Shown here: positions 1-5,678 of the stretch, one piece after another
How positions within the stretch are numbered: position 1 is the stretch's first letter
How the letters are laid out: each line of letters starts with the position of its first letter
Assembly (NCBI GenBank): GCA_964473715.1
Contig: CAYYQC010000023.1
Coordinates: 1-16,184, forward strand
Direction: 5' to 3'
DNA: 16,184 nucleotides
From: 2-12-FULL-41-16 sp964473715
Lineage (GTDB): Bacteria > Patescibacteriota > Patescibacteriia > Magasanikbacterales > UBA922
The notes under the pieces: model-generated
The model's database searches: none
The model's input: the letters and a program-made list of their open reading frames with translations, nothing else
What the model was told of the DNA's origin: nothing
Program-made: the position numbers and the translations under genes

Positions 1-14
1 GCGCACAATTTTAT

Positions 15-55
15 GCTGCTGTAGCTCAGTTGGTAGAGCGCGTCCATGGTAAGGA
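15..55 (+). pseudogene. 5' half of tRNA-Thr(GGT), cut in the anticodon loop (left element junction)
   Basis: Bases 15-50 are identical to the first 36 nt of the intact tRNA-Thr at 186-221: acceptor strand GCTGCTG, D-arm GCTC/GAGC, anticodon-stem strand CGTCC and loop start ATGGT. Next comes AAGGA, the normal continuation, and then homology fades (AACAGGTC here, ACGAGGTC expected), with no T-arm or 3' acceptor strand. The missing half is at 16130-16171. Joining 15-45, the core and 16140-16171 gives a full 73-nt cloverleaf. I read this as the original chromosomal tRNA cut by integration. Its promoter lies off the left edge or within the first 14 bases and would now transcribe into the element. 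Confidence 0.85.
46..55 (+). repeat. attL core, direct repeat with 16130-16139
   Basis: ATGGTAAGGA occurs here and at 16130-16139, about 16.08 kb apart in the same orientation. Similarity continues to 62/16146 with 15 of 17 bases identical. The core covers the seven-base anticodon loop (ATGGTAA) and three bases of the 3' stem. This fits a tyrosine recombinase crossover, where a 7-bp overlap is flanked by an inverted repeat, here the anticodon stem CGTCC/GGACG. Confidence 0.75.
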
Positions 56-185
56 ACAGGTCTAATGTAAAAGGGGATTTGAATGCTAAGGTTAGCCAAA
101 TGTCCTAAGACATTAGACCCGTTCTCACCCAAAAGTGGTCACGGGCGAAAGCTTAAAAATACAAAGAGTACTTTGACAATCTAAT
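56..185. promoter_or_regulatory. Left attachment arm with nested inverted repeats
   Basis: This gene-free stretch lies between the cut tRNA and the replacement tRNA. GGTCTAATGT at 59-68 pairs perfectly with ACATTAGACC at 110-119. Inside it, 72-80 pairs with 98-106 with one mismatch, and GCTA/TAGC form a short tip. A second hairpin pairs CCCGT at 118-122 with ACGGG at 141-145. CAAAG/CTTTG flank AGTA near 160-175. GGAACAGGTC at 53-62 recurs at 16033-16042 in the right arm, as expected of an arm-type recombinase site. The nested layout could equally be a structured RNA read from the upstream tRNA promoter. Confidence 0.45.
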
Positions 186-465
186 GCTGCTGTAGCTCAG
201 TTGGTAGAGCGCGTCCATGGTGGGTCGGAAAGACCTCGCCCACGTTACAGAAATGTAATTGTGAATCCTGAATAACGGTTAATATCCCGACCAAGTCGGG
301 ACAAGACCGTGGCACTAAGTAATTAGGGCCCGAACGACTGACAAGGGAGACTTCACCGCAAGGTAAGTCTAATATACAGTCTAGTCCGCTTATAAGGTCC
401 CGTCGGGACTGAAATAGAGGTGAAAACGAAGGACGAGGTCACCAGTTCAATTCTGGTCAGTAGCT
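186..465 (+). tRNA. tRNA-Thr(GGT), complete, interrupted by a group I intron
   Basis: The exons are 186-221 and 429-465, 73 nt in total. Acceptor strands are GCTGCTG and CAGTAGC with one G-U pair. The D-arm is GCTC/GAGC, the anticodon stem CGTCC/GGACG, the loop ATGGTAA with anticodon GGT, and the T-arm ACCAG-TTCAATT-CTGGT. The discriminator is T and CCA is not encoded. The intron lies between positions 36 and 37, right after the anticodon. The gene is inside the element, 130 bp from attL, and presumably replaces the host copy destroyed at 15-55. Its 3' exon differs from the displaced host half in one base (T452 versus C16158, in the T-loop). The ACAAT preceding both 5' halves suggests shared upstream sequence. 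Confidence 0.9.
222..428 (+). ncRNA. Group I self-splicing intron in tRNA-Thr (207 nt, no ORF)
   Basis: The full group I helix order can be traced. P1 pairs the 5' exon GGT and intron start with 232-240, including the usual U-G at the splice site (T221 with G238). P2 is 245-249/254-258 with a GAAA loop, P3 is 266-269/344-347 (weak), P4 is 276-279/306-309 and P5 is 286-291/295-300. P6 is 315-318/323-326 with a GTAA loop and P7 is GACTG 336-340 with CAGTC 377-381. P8 is 348-357/362-370 with a GCAA loop, and P9 is 397-401/405-409. The intron ends in G428, as group I introns do. Size and compactness resemble the small bacterial tRNA introns such as that of Azoarcus tRNA-Ile. Subclass IC3 is likely but not proven. 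Confidence 0.88.
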
Positions 466-473
466 CTACGTGT

Positions 474-505
474 ACATTGCAACAATCTTGCAGTGTTTTT
501 TATTT
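474..505 (+). terminator. Rho-independent terminator of the tRNA-Thr unit
   Basis: ACATTGCAA at 474-482 pairs with TTGCAGTGT at 488-496 (9 bp, one G-U) around a CAATC loop. A T-rich run, TTTTTTATTTT, follows to 506. It lies 8 bp after the tRNA and ends just before the recombinase ATG at 507, so it separates stable-RNA transcription from the recombinase. Confidence 0.75.
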
Positions 506-506
506 T

Positions 507-1400
507 ATGGACATTTTTTTGCTGGCAGAAAGGTTCGCCCAGTATTCGTCTTACATCAGAGGATTTAGTCCAACCACCATTGTGCGGTACCGCAAGGTGA
601 TCAGGTTGTACGCAGCCCACGCTGGTATTACTGAGATTGAACAGGTGACTGACGAAAACACACGTAATTACTTCTTCTGGGGCCGCACTGAACGAAATTG
701 GTCACCTAATGGTTTCATTACTTACCACAAGACCTTGGTGGTTTTCTTTCGCTGGTGCGTTGAACAAAAATTCATGGACAAGAACCCAATGGATGAGATC
801 GAACTGCCAAAGCTGAATAAAAAAATACCACCCAAGTTGACCAAACAAGACGCACTGCGTTTGTTGGAGATTTCATTCAACTATCCGTATAAGTACCGTT
901 TCCAGCGGTACCGCAATCACGCCATTTTTTCCACATTCTTGTTTACTGGTTTGCGTCGCAAAGAATTACTGAACTTGAAATACCAAGATGTTGACCTGCC
1001 AAACCTGTCATTGTTTGTGAATCAAGGCAAGGGAGGCAAAGACCGCATTATTCCCATTTCATTCACCTTGGCTGAAAGCCTCAAGAAGTACCTGGTTGAG
1101 CGCCAGAGGCTTAGAAAGAAGTGCCCTGAGTTCTTCACCTCATTGAACCGTGATTGTGCCTTTACTGAGACTGGATTAAGGAACCTGACCCACAACATTG
1201 TGGCTAGCTCAGGGATTAAGTTTGGTACTCATAAGCTGCGCCACACCTTCGCCACACTGATGCTAGAAGGCGGTTGTGACATCTTTTCTTTGTCCAAAAT
1301 GATGGGGCATAGCGACATTAAGACCACTACAATCTACTTGGCTGCGAGTGCTGAGCATCTGAGGGGGCAGATGGGGAAGCACCCGTTAAATAATTTATAA
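507..1400 (+). CDS. Tyrosine recombinase/integrase, proximal to attL (Int1)
   Basis: This is a 297-aa phage-type integrase. The N-terminal SAM-like DNA-binding domain covers about residues 5-95 and the catalytic domain about 110-290. The active-site set is complete: R150 in GLRRKELL, a beta-hairpin Lys near 175-178 (GKGGK), H242 and R245 in HKLRH, H268 in MMGHS, and nucleophile Y277. The frame stays open back to a GTG at 420, but that would code through the intron end and the tRNA 3' exon. ATG 507 gives a normal N-terminus for the family. No Shine-Dalgarno sequence precedes it, only the T-tract of the terminator. As the recombinase nearest the attachment core, it is the best candidate for integration and excision in tRNA-Thr. 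Confidence 0.93.
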   Translation: MDIFLLAERFAQYSSYIRGFSPTTIVRYRKVIRLYAAHAGITEIEQVTDENTRNYFFWGRTERNWSPNGFITYHKTLVVFFRWCVEQKFMDKNPMDEIELPKLNKKIPPKLTKQDALRLLEISFNYPYKYRFQRYRNHAIFSTFLFTGLRRKELLNLKYQDVDLPNLSLFVNQGKGGKDRIIPISFTLAESLKKYLVERQRLRKKCPEFFTSLNRDCAFTETGLRNLTHNIVASSGIKFGTHKLRHTFATLMLEGGCDIFSLSKMMGHSDIKTTTIYLAASAEHLRGQMGKHPLNNL

Positions 1401-1405
1401 AACCT

Positions 1406-1414
1406 TGGTATAAT
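1406..1414 (+). promoter_or_regulatory. Extended -10 promoter (TGGTATAAT) for 1485-1919
   Basis: TGGTATAAT matches the extended -10 consensus TGnTATAAT. It lies directly after the integrase stop and 71 bp before the next start codon. The -35 region is poor (TTAAAT at 1386-1391), as is common with extended -10 promoters. A second -10-like TATACT lies at 1442-1447 without a clear partner. Confidence 0.5.
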
Positions 1415-1484
1415 TTATGTGTGCGTTGTGTCGCTTTTTGCTATACTTAATGTAATTAAGTGCCGGGGCTGTTTATAAAGATTT

Positions 1485-1919
1485 ATGACTAAGTCAAAAC
1501 CAAAAATGCAATTTGCTACTGACAGAGAGATATGTGAATTATTAGGTAAAGCCGACATTTTCTTTGCAGGTCTTGAAGATTTAATTGAATTTTATATTTG
1601 GTATTTTGCCACTCCTGGTGATCAGAAAATGGGTCAGGCTATGACTGCTGAAATGCAATTTCATTCAATTTTACAAACGGTTATTGCGGTTTTTAAAATC
1701 AAGTTCCCCCATGATGAATATGGCTTAAAAAAGTTATGTTCACTAGTTAGGCGCGCAGATACAGTAGCTAGAGAGCGTAATGTATATATTCACTCCAGTT
1801 ATATGCCGGGAAGTACAGTAGGTAAACTGACGCAAATGAAAAGATCGACCAGGGATAAAACAGGACTGAAAAATGATTTTAAAGATATAACATCTGATGT
1901 TTTGGAAGACTTTATTTAA
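1485..1919 (+). CDS. Small helical protein, probable HEPN domain
   Basis: This 144-aa protein looks all-helical with no signal or membrane segment. The best clue is R98-N99-V-Y-I-H103, which fits the R-polar-x3-H motif of HEPN ribonucleases and lies at the end of a long helix, as in that superfamily. HEPN proteins often act as RNA-cutting toxins or defence effectors, and some members are inactive. No antitoxin such as MNT or AbrB is adjacent. It has its own promoter after the integrase and faces the minus-strand gene at 2002-3159. Function is inferred from the motif alone; it could be an unrelated hypothetical protein. Confidence 0.5.
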   Translation: MTKSKPKMQFATDREICELLGKADIFFAGLEDLIEFYIWYFATPGDQKMGQAMTAEMQFHSILQTVIAVFKIKFPHDEYGLKKLCSLVRRADTVARERNVYIHSSYMPGSTVGKLTQMKRSTRDKTGLKNDFKDITSDVLEDFI

Positions 1920-2001
1920 AAAATAGATCTATTGGCGGCATATCTTCAATAATTTTTTAATACTGTAACTATACCTAACTATAAGCGCAAATAACATCGA
2001 A
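1920..2001. other. Intergenic space between convergent genes
   Basis: It holds a perfect 12-bp palindrome, AATAGATCTATT, at 1922-1933. A weak hairpin (TATTG/CAATA) followed by ATTTTTTAA could terminate the plus-strand gene. No coding sequence is seen. Confidence 0.35.
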
Positions 2002-3159
2002 TTAAAACAGAATTTTTTCCACACGCCAGTAGCAGCCAGCAAATCTACGGGTATCATTAAAGATTTTCCAACCCGCTGTTTCAAATAGTTTTCTCATACT
2101 GCGCATTCGGTCTTCCGTTACCAAATCTTGAACGTGCACATAATATAGTAACTTTTTGGTTCCTTGTGGTTTAACCTGCTTTAGTAATATCTGGAGTAAC
2201 TGACCCATCACTTTGTAACAGTCAAATTCAGGTATACCATATAATTCTTCAAGTTCAGTGACCCCATTCGGGTATATCCTAAAATGTGACCAGCCTATAA
2301 TTCTTCCACCGTCCTCATAGGCATCCACTACCCAAGTTTTTGGTTTATTTAACAGAGACGGTGTGGTGAAAGTTTCGAAAGTGATATTTTCAACGGTTTC
2401 TTGGTTCATCACAGATTTTTGCCAACTCGAACTTAGCCTCTGGTCAGCATTGCCAATTCCGACCCAGGCCTCAACAAAATAACGTTCTACATATTTATAA
2501 GGTAAGTACCCATAGCCTTTATCACCCCACCCCACTCCCCAAGAATTTCTAAAAATAATATGTTTGGATTGGTCAGAGTAACTTTCAACGCAGACACAAT
2601 GGTTGCCTGTGGTTTTTTCATCTGGGTTTGGTAGTGGTACATAACCAGTTTCAGTCTTGTAAATACCTGGAAACATTTGAAAGCAAAGTGATGGAAAATA
2701 GAACCTACCACCACCGTTACTTCGAAGTAGCTGTAGTGCTTCGCTTAGGCTATTTAGACGCTCGTAAAGCGCCCACCTGCGAGTATACCCATCTCCTAAG
2801 GCAATAATGTTTGGCTTAGCAGAAATGAATTTTATAAAGTCGGGCTTACTGCAATTTGATGGTAATTGATAGTACTGGTCAAGACATATACCATAACCCT
2901 TATTTGCGCGTTGCCCCCATAAGCCAGTGGTGGCCTCACCAAATTCAAAACCACCATCGATATTTTTGGCAATGCTGTACAAAAACCAAGGCGAGACATT
3001 AGTCAGCATACTAGTTCGTTCCTGGTCGGTTGATGAAAATGGCTTGTTTGAAGATGAGGGTTCTGGTGAACCGCTCACTACTGTTGCATAGTATTCACTT
3101 GGTTTTTTAATTTGTACCACTTTCTTTTTCTTAGGACGTTTGTTTTTCTTTTTTGGCAT
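2002..3159 (-). CDS. Papain-fold (C1-like) pseudoprotease fused to a GNAT-like domain
   Basis: This 385-aa protein begins with a strongly basic tail (residues 1-19). Residues about 50-235 follow the papain family: NVSPWFLY (54-61), GIC (90-92), then the catalytic-His segment GNHCVCVESY (H187) and the catalytic-Asn segment RNSWGVGWGDKGYGYLP (N205). The segment that should hold the nucleophile, about 20 residues before NVSPWFLY and normally of the type QGxxxCxxFA, has only Ser, Asn and Thr. The first Cys of the protein is C92. The enzyme therefore appears inactive as a Cys protease. Residues about 255-385 resemble an N-acetyltransferase fold (WVVDAYEDGGRIIGW strand pair, then helix-strand-helix ending LFETAGWKIF). 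A likely operon partner lies 9 bp upstream. Binding or modification of a peptide is conceivable but speculative. Confidence 0.6.
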   Translation of the reverse strand: MPKKKNKRPKKKKVVQIKKPSEYYATVVSGSPEPSSSNKPFSSTDQERTSMLTNVSPWFLYSIAKNIDGGFEFGEATTGLWGQRANKGYGICLDQYYQLPSNCSKPDFIKFISAKPNIIALGDGYTRRWALYERLNSLSEALQLLRSNGGGRFYFPSLCFQMFPGIYKTETGYVPLPNPDEKTTGNHCVCVESYSDQSKHIIFRNSWGVGWGDKGYGYLPYKYVERYFVEAWVGIGNADQRLSSSWQKSVMNQETVENITFETFTTPSLLNKPKTWVVDAYEDGGRIIGWSHFRIYPNGVTELEELYGIPEFDCYKVMGQLLQILLKQVKPQGTKKLLYYVHVQDLVTEDRMRSMRKLFETAGWKIFNDTRRFAGCYWRVEKILF

Positions 3160-3168
3160 AAAATCTGG

Positions 3169-3645
3169 CTACTTCCAATTATAATAAAACAGAGCAAGTA
3201 CTGAGATTATTAGTCCGACTGTTACTAGAAAAACAGCAAATTCATAAAGTCCAGCTTTCCACTGGTGTGTCTTTAGGTTGTCAGTAAACGCTTGCTTTAT
3301 GTCTGCGGCCATCTGGTTTTTTAGGTCAGTTAAATCCGCATTAAGTGATTCCTGTGAGTACAATTTATCTTCGTTTGGTGGGTAGCTCCATTTAGTGGGG
3401 TAGTGAATGATACAGAGGGTCACAAGAGCGCCTAGGAGCAAAAAAAGACCAAATGTATAGAGGTTGTAGCTAATCAGGTTTTTTGACAAGACTAGACTGG
3501 AGGTCAAAATAGCTGGGATGAATGCGGTGAGTAACCCTGATTTCTTTTCTAAAGCTTGGGTCGCATCCCGTAGGTGATTAAACTTAACCAGCAGCATATC
3601 CAGTACGAAATCAATGTTTTGTGTGGCGTGGTTCTTTGTGGACAT
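3169..3645 (-). CDS. Three-helix membrane protein of unknown function
   Basis: This 158-aa protein has an N-terminal amphipathic helix, membrane segments at about 37-55, 61-81 and 132-155, and a charged helical linker (about 90-130). No signal peptide or catalytic motif is seen. It is first in the minus-strand operon with the pseudoprotease-GNAT gene. The arrangement, long helix plus hydrophobic hairpin plus C-terminal helix, recalls small membrane effectors such as SLATT-type proteins, but I see no diagnostic residue and do not assign it. Confidence 0.65.
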   Translation of the reverse strand: MSTKNHATQNIDFVLDMLLVKFNHLRDATQALEKKSGLLTAFIPAILTSSLVLSKNLISYNLYTFGLFLLLGALVTLCIIHYPTKWSYPPNEDKLYSQESLNADLTDLKNQMAADIKQAFTDNLKTHQWKAGLYEFAVFLVTVGLIISVLALFYYNWK

Positions 3646-3677
3646 AGGTGTAAAAGTAAAACCAATACCCTTACAAT

Positions 3678-3706
3678 AGCATATTCAGTCTTGGTTTCAC
3701 AGGCAA
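3678..3706 (-). promoter_or_regulatory. Minus-strand promoter for the 3645-2002 operon
   Basis: Read on the minus strand, TTGCCT (3706-3701) and TATGCT (3683-3678) are 17 bp apart. They end 33 bp before the start codon at 3645. Placement and spacing fit a sigma70-type promoter; each hexamer has mismatches. Confidence 0.4.
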
Positions 3707-3715
3707 CATATTGAG

Positions 3716-3743
3716 TTGACTTTGACCCCGCCCCTGGTATAGA
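3716..3743 (+). promoter_or_regulatory. Plus-strand promoter for the 3793-4868 run
   Basis: TTGACT (3716-3721), a 16-bp spacer and TATAGA (3738-3743) fit sigma70 consensus well. The site lies about 50 bp before the small gene at 3793 and diverges from the minus-strand promoter next to it. Confidence 0.45.
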
Positions 3744-3792
3744 CTAACCATACAATTTAGTGACCTAACCCTATGGTGTTAAAACCTTAGGT

Positions 3793-3933
3793 ATGGCCAA
3801 AAAACGAACAAACACACAGAGGCGGTCTCCCGTCTTTGGCATGTTTGTTCGTCAGTACTGGAAACGGTACTGGGCGCCGAAAGGTGCCGCCAAAGCAACG
3901 GTAGACCCATTTTTTGTTTTTACTTTTTTATGA
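3793..3933 (+). CDS. 46-aa basic small protein, translationally coupled to the next gene
   Basis: The frame from ATG 3793 runs to TGA 3931-3933 and gives 46 residues. They start MAKKRTNTQRR, continue with an aromatic-basic middle (QYWKRYW) and end in a hydrophobic tail (PFFVFTFL). The stop overlaps the next ATG in the classic ATGA arrangement (3930-3933). A promoter lies at the expected distance upstream. The RNA could form hairpins, notably a stem with a GAAA loop near 3869-3886, so some conservation might reflect RNA structure. No family is recognised. The overlap and promoter are the main reasons to accept it. Confidence 0.5.
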   Translation: MAKKRTNTQRRSPVFGMFVRQYWKRYWAPKGAAKATVDPFFVFTFL

Positions 3934-4160
3934 ACCAATTAGATTTGGCTGGTAAGTCACAGACCACAACACAGACTGTTCGCAAGAAGCAATATCTTGG
4001 TTGGCTTAGTATTATCAGTGCATTACCGTATCCAGGTTTAGGGATAATCTTGGCGATTGTTGCTTTGTGCCTTAAGAACCATGACCACACATTACCTAAA
4101 ATTGCCTTAGTTTTTGCATCAGCCTGGTTTCTCATTTTGTTTGTAGTTTTGGCACGTTGA
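3930..4160 (+). CDS. Small two-helix membrane protein (DUF4190-like)
   Basis: This 76-aa protein has a polar N-terminus (1-20) and membrane helices at about 24-48 and 56-74, the first with a Pro/Gly-rich PYPGLGIILAIVAL stretch. The layout resembles DUF4190-type small membrane proteins, which have no known activity. It overlaps the preceding 46-aa gene by 4 bp and lies 9 bp before the next. Confidence 0.6.
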   Translation: MNQLDLAGKSQTTTQTVRKKQYLGWLSIISALPYPGLGIILAIVALCLKNHDHTLPKIALVFASAWFLILFVVLAR

Positions 4161-4169
4161 TTTCCTAAT

Positions 4170-4664
4170 ATGGCTGTACGCCTTTTCTTTATCTTTACTT
4201 TCTTCTGGTCTCTAGCCTATTTTCAGTTGCATCTGTGGAATAGTATTGCTTTGGGGGTTGGATTGTATCTGGTCTGGCGACTTGTACGCAAAAGACTTGA
4301 AGTTCGACTTGGGGATTCAAAGAATTTAACTGAGGACTTAGCATATAGATGCATTGTTTGTCAGGCATTCAACGAAGTGTCTAGGGCAGAGGACATAGCT
4401 TGTCTTGGTGACAATAGATGTAAAAACTGCAAAAGCTTACTAGTTGAGAAAGGTATGATTAGAAGACGTCAGACTTTGTATGAGCAGACGGAAAGAGGTG
4501 TGGTAAACAATCTTCCACATGTTATTGCGTTTAGTATTCTAGTTTTTTGTTTACTTGGTTCAAGAAATGAGGTTTATCACCTTGACAGTGGAACCTACTT
4601 TCTTCAGTTGGCGGTTGTTTACTATTTGGCCTGCGCTGCGTGTCAGGCTTTTTCAAACAACTAG
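4170..4664 (+). CDS. Membrane protein with an internal zinc ribbon
   Basis: This 164-aa protein has two hydrophobic segments near the N-terminus (about 4-38), a soluble central part, and two more at about 116-132 and 142-160. The central part holds two CxxC pairs, C61-x2-C64 and C84-x2-C87, typical of a zinc ribbon. It lies between the two-helix protein and the Cys-rich 62-aa protein in one transcription run. No family is recognised. A membrane-tethered metal-binding or nucleic-acid-binding domain is a reasonable inference. Confidence 0.6.
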   Translation: MAVRLFFIFTFFWSLAYFQLHLWNSIALGVGLYLVWRLVRKRLEVRLGDSKNLTEDLAYRCIVCQAFNEVSRAEDIACLGDNRCKNCKSLLVEKGMIRRRQTLYEQTERGVVNNLPHVIAFSILVFCLLGSRNEVYHLDSGTYFLQLAVVYYLACAACQAFSNN

Positions 4665-4679
4665 TATATTTATTGGCGT

Positions 4680-4868
4680 ATGAATCAACCGGATCCAATC
4701 GTTTCTCCAAAACTTGAAAATCTGTCGCAGCAGTGCAAATGTGATATACCAAGCTGTCGTAAGTGTCTGGTGGTAAACTGCATCGATGATGGCTGTAAGG
4801 TTCATACAATGAGTCACAAACGTATTGCTAAGGCTAACGGTCATCCATCAACACCGCCCACCTCTTGA
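4680..4868 (+). CDS. 62-aa Cys-rich protein, probable zinc-binding
   Basis: Six Cys lie within residues 19-39 (C19, C21, C26, C29, C34, C39), followed by two His (42, 46). The tail is polar and Pro-rich. The CxC and CxxC spacing suggests one or two zinc sites. There are 15 bp from the previous stop, in the same direction. It is too short to place in a family. Confidence 0.5.
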   Translation: MNQPDPIVSPKLENLSQQCKCDIPSCRKCLVVNCIDDGCKVHTMSHKRIAKANGHPSTPPTS

Positions 4869-5046
4869 CAGTTTTTTTCTTTCCTATATCCTTAGTAACA
4901 CCATGAAGATGTTAATTATTTTTGTGGTGAATCTAACGGTCTTTTAACCTGACATTGTGGTGCTTGTTTGCTCACTACGGCTTAGTCGAACCGTGTGAAC
5001 CACTGAATAAGTATTTATAAAATGTCTATTGTTTTCGGCAGACTGT
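4869..5046. other. Intergenic region, no gene seen
   Basis: This AT-rich stretch holds a T-run right after the 4680-4868 gene (from about 4872) and a loose CACCA/TGGTG inverted repeat (about 4901-4929), which may mark the end of the preceding run. No convincing promoter or RNA gene is seen. Confidence 0.3.
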
Positions 5047-5622
5047 ATGGGCCGCCGTCATTACCCAACTAAAAAAACTGAAGTTGAATCCCTGATTCAG
5101 CTCAGAATCTCTAATTTAAAGACATTGGGGTATTTATCGGGACGGAAGCTCGGTGGTTTGAGTTGGCAAAACAATCAATGGGCTAGGCATGTCGGGCTTA
5201 GTCTGGAAGGTTATGAAGATAAAACGTCTCGGTGGATTAGGCTATCTAGTGGCACTGCCCAACAGCCACTTGATTATCACATCAAGCTTGAGACCACAAC
5301 GTGTTATTTTGGTGGAGTTAGATATTGGTTTCTGTGTCCGATCATCACAGAAGTCGGAAAAAATTGCGGCCGTAGAGTAGCCGTTTTGTATAAAGGTGGT
5401 GACTATTTTGGTTGTAGATACTGCTACAACCTAACGTACGCGAGTCGTACGGTGAATCGTCGTTTTCCCCTATATCCAAGCTACCAAACACTAATACTTG
5501 ATCGTCAGGCAAGATACATCGCTAGGAACACTAAGCGCTTTGTTTATGCTGGTAAACCAACTAGGCAGGCAAGGCGGGTACTAGCAATTAGGCAGCGAAT
5601 GTACTGCGAGCCTGTGTATTAA
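5047..5622 (+). CDS. Zinc-ribbon protein of a recurrent but unnamed family
   Basis: This 191-aa protein starts at ATG 5047 (MGRRHYP). The open frame reaches back to TTG 5029, but the ATG start gives the N-terminus typical of the family. A conserved middle, TTTCYFGGVRYWFLCP, leads to a four-Cys ribbon (C97, C107, C123, C126) around CGRRVAVLY and FGCRYCYNLTY. From general knowledge, proteins with this GGxRxWFxCP...CRxCxxLxY pattern are common in bacterial mobile and environmental sequences without known function. It is followed 56 bp later by the second recombinase, so it could be an accessory DNA-binding factor. That role is inference. Confidence 0.65.
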   Translation: MGRRHYPTKKTEVESLIQLRISNLKTLGYLSGRKLGGLSWQNNQWARHVGLSLEGYEDKTSRWIRLSSGTAQQPLDYHIKLETTTCYFGGVRYWFLCPIITEVGKNCGRRVAVLYKGGDYFGCRYCYNLTYASRTVNRRFPLYPSYQTLILDRQARYIARNTKRFVYAGKPTRQARRVLAIRQRMYCEPVY

Positions 5623-5678
5623 GATGGGTATTAATTTATTAGTACACGCACATCCCACGAGCAATAGGCTTGTGATAT

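Noticed and set aside
429..468. Classic attL made of the 3' exon of the intact tRNA (40-bp repeat with the right end)
   Set aside because: The right end continues ATGGT before AAGGA, matching the cut copy at 46-55 and not the intron end before 429. The similarity to 429-468 simply reflects that both are tRNA-Thr 3' halves. It remains an alternative if the left copy proves to be an older remnant.
420..506. GTG start at 420 adding 29 residues to the first integrase
   Set aside because: The extension is encoded by the intron end, the tRNA 3' exon and its terminator. ATG 507 gives the normal N-terminus.
5029..5046. TTG start for the zinc-ribbon protein
   Set aside because: The ATG at 5047 begins the typical MGRR N-terminus; the six extra residues are unsupported.
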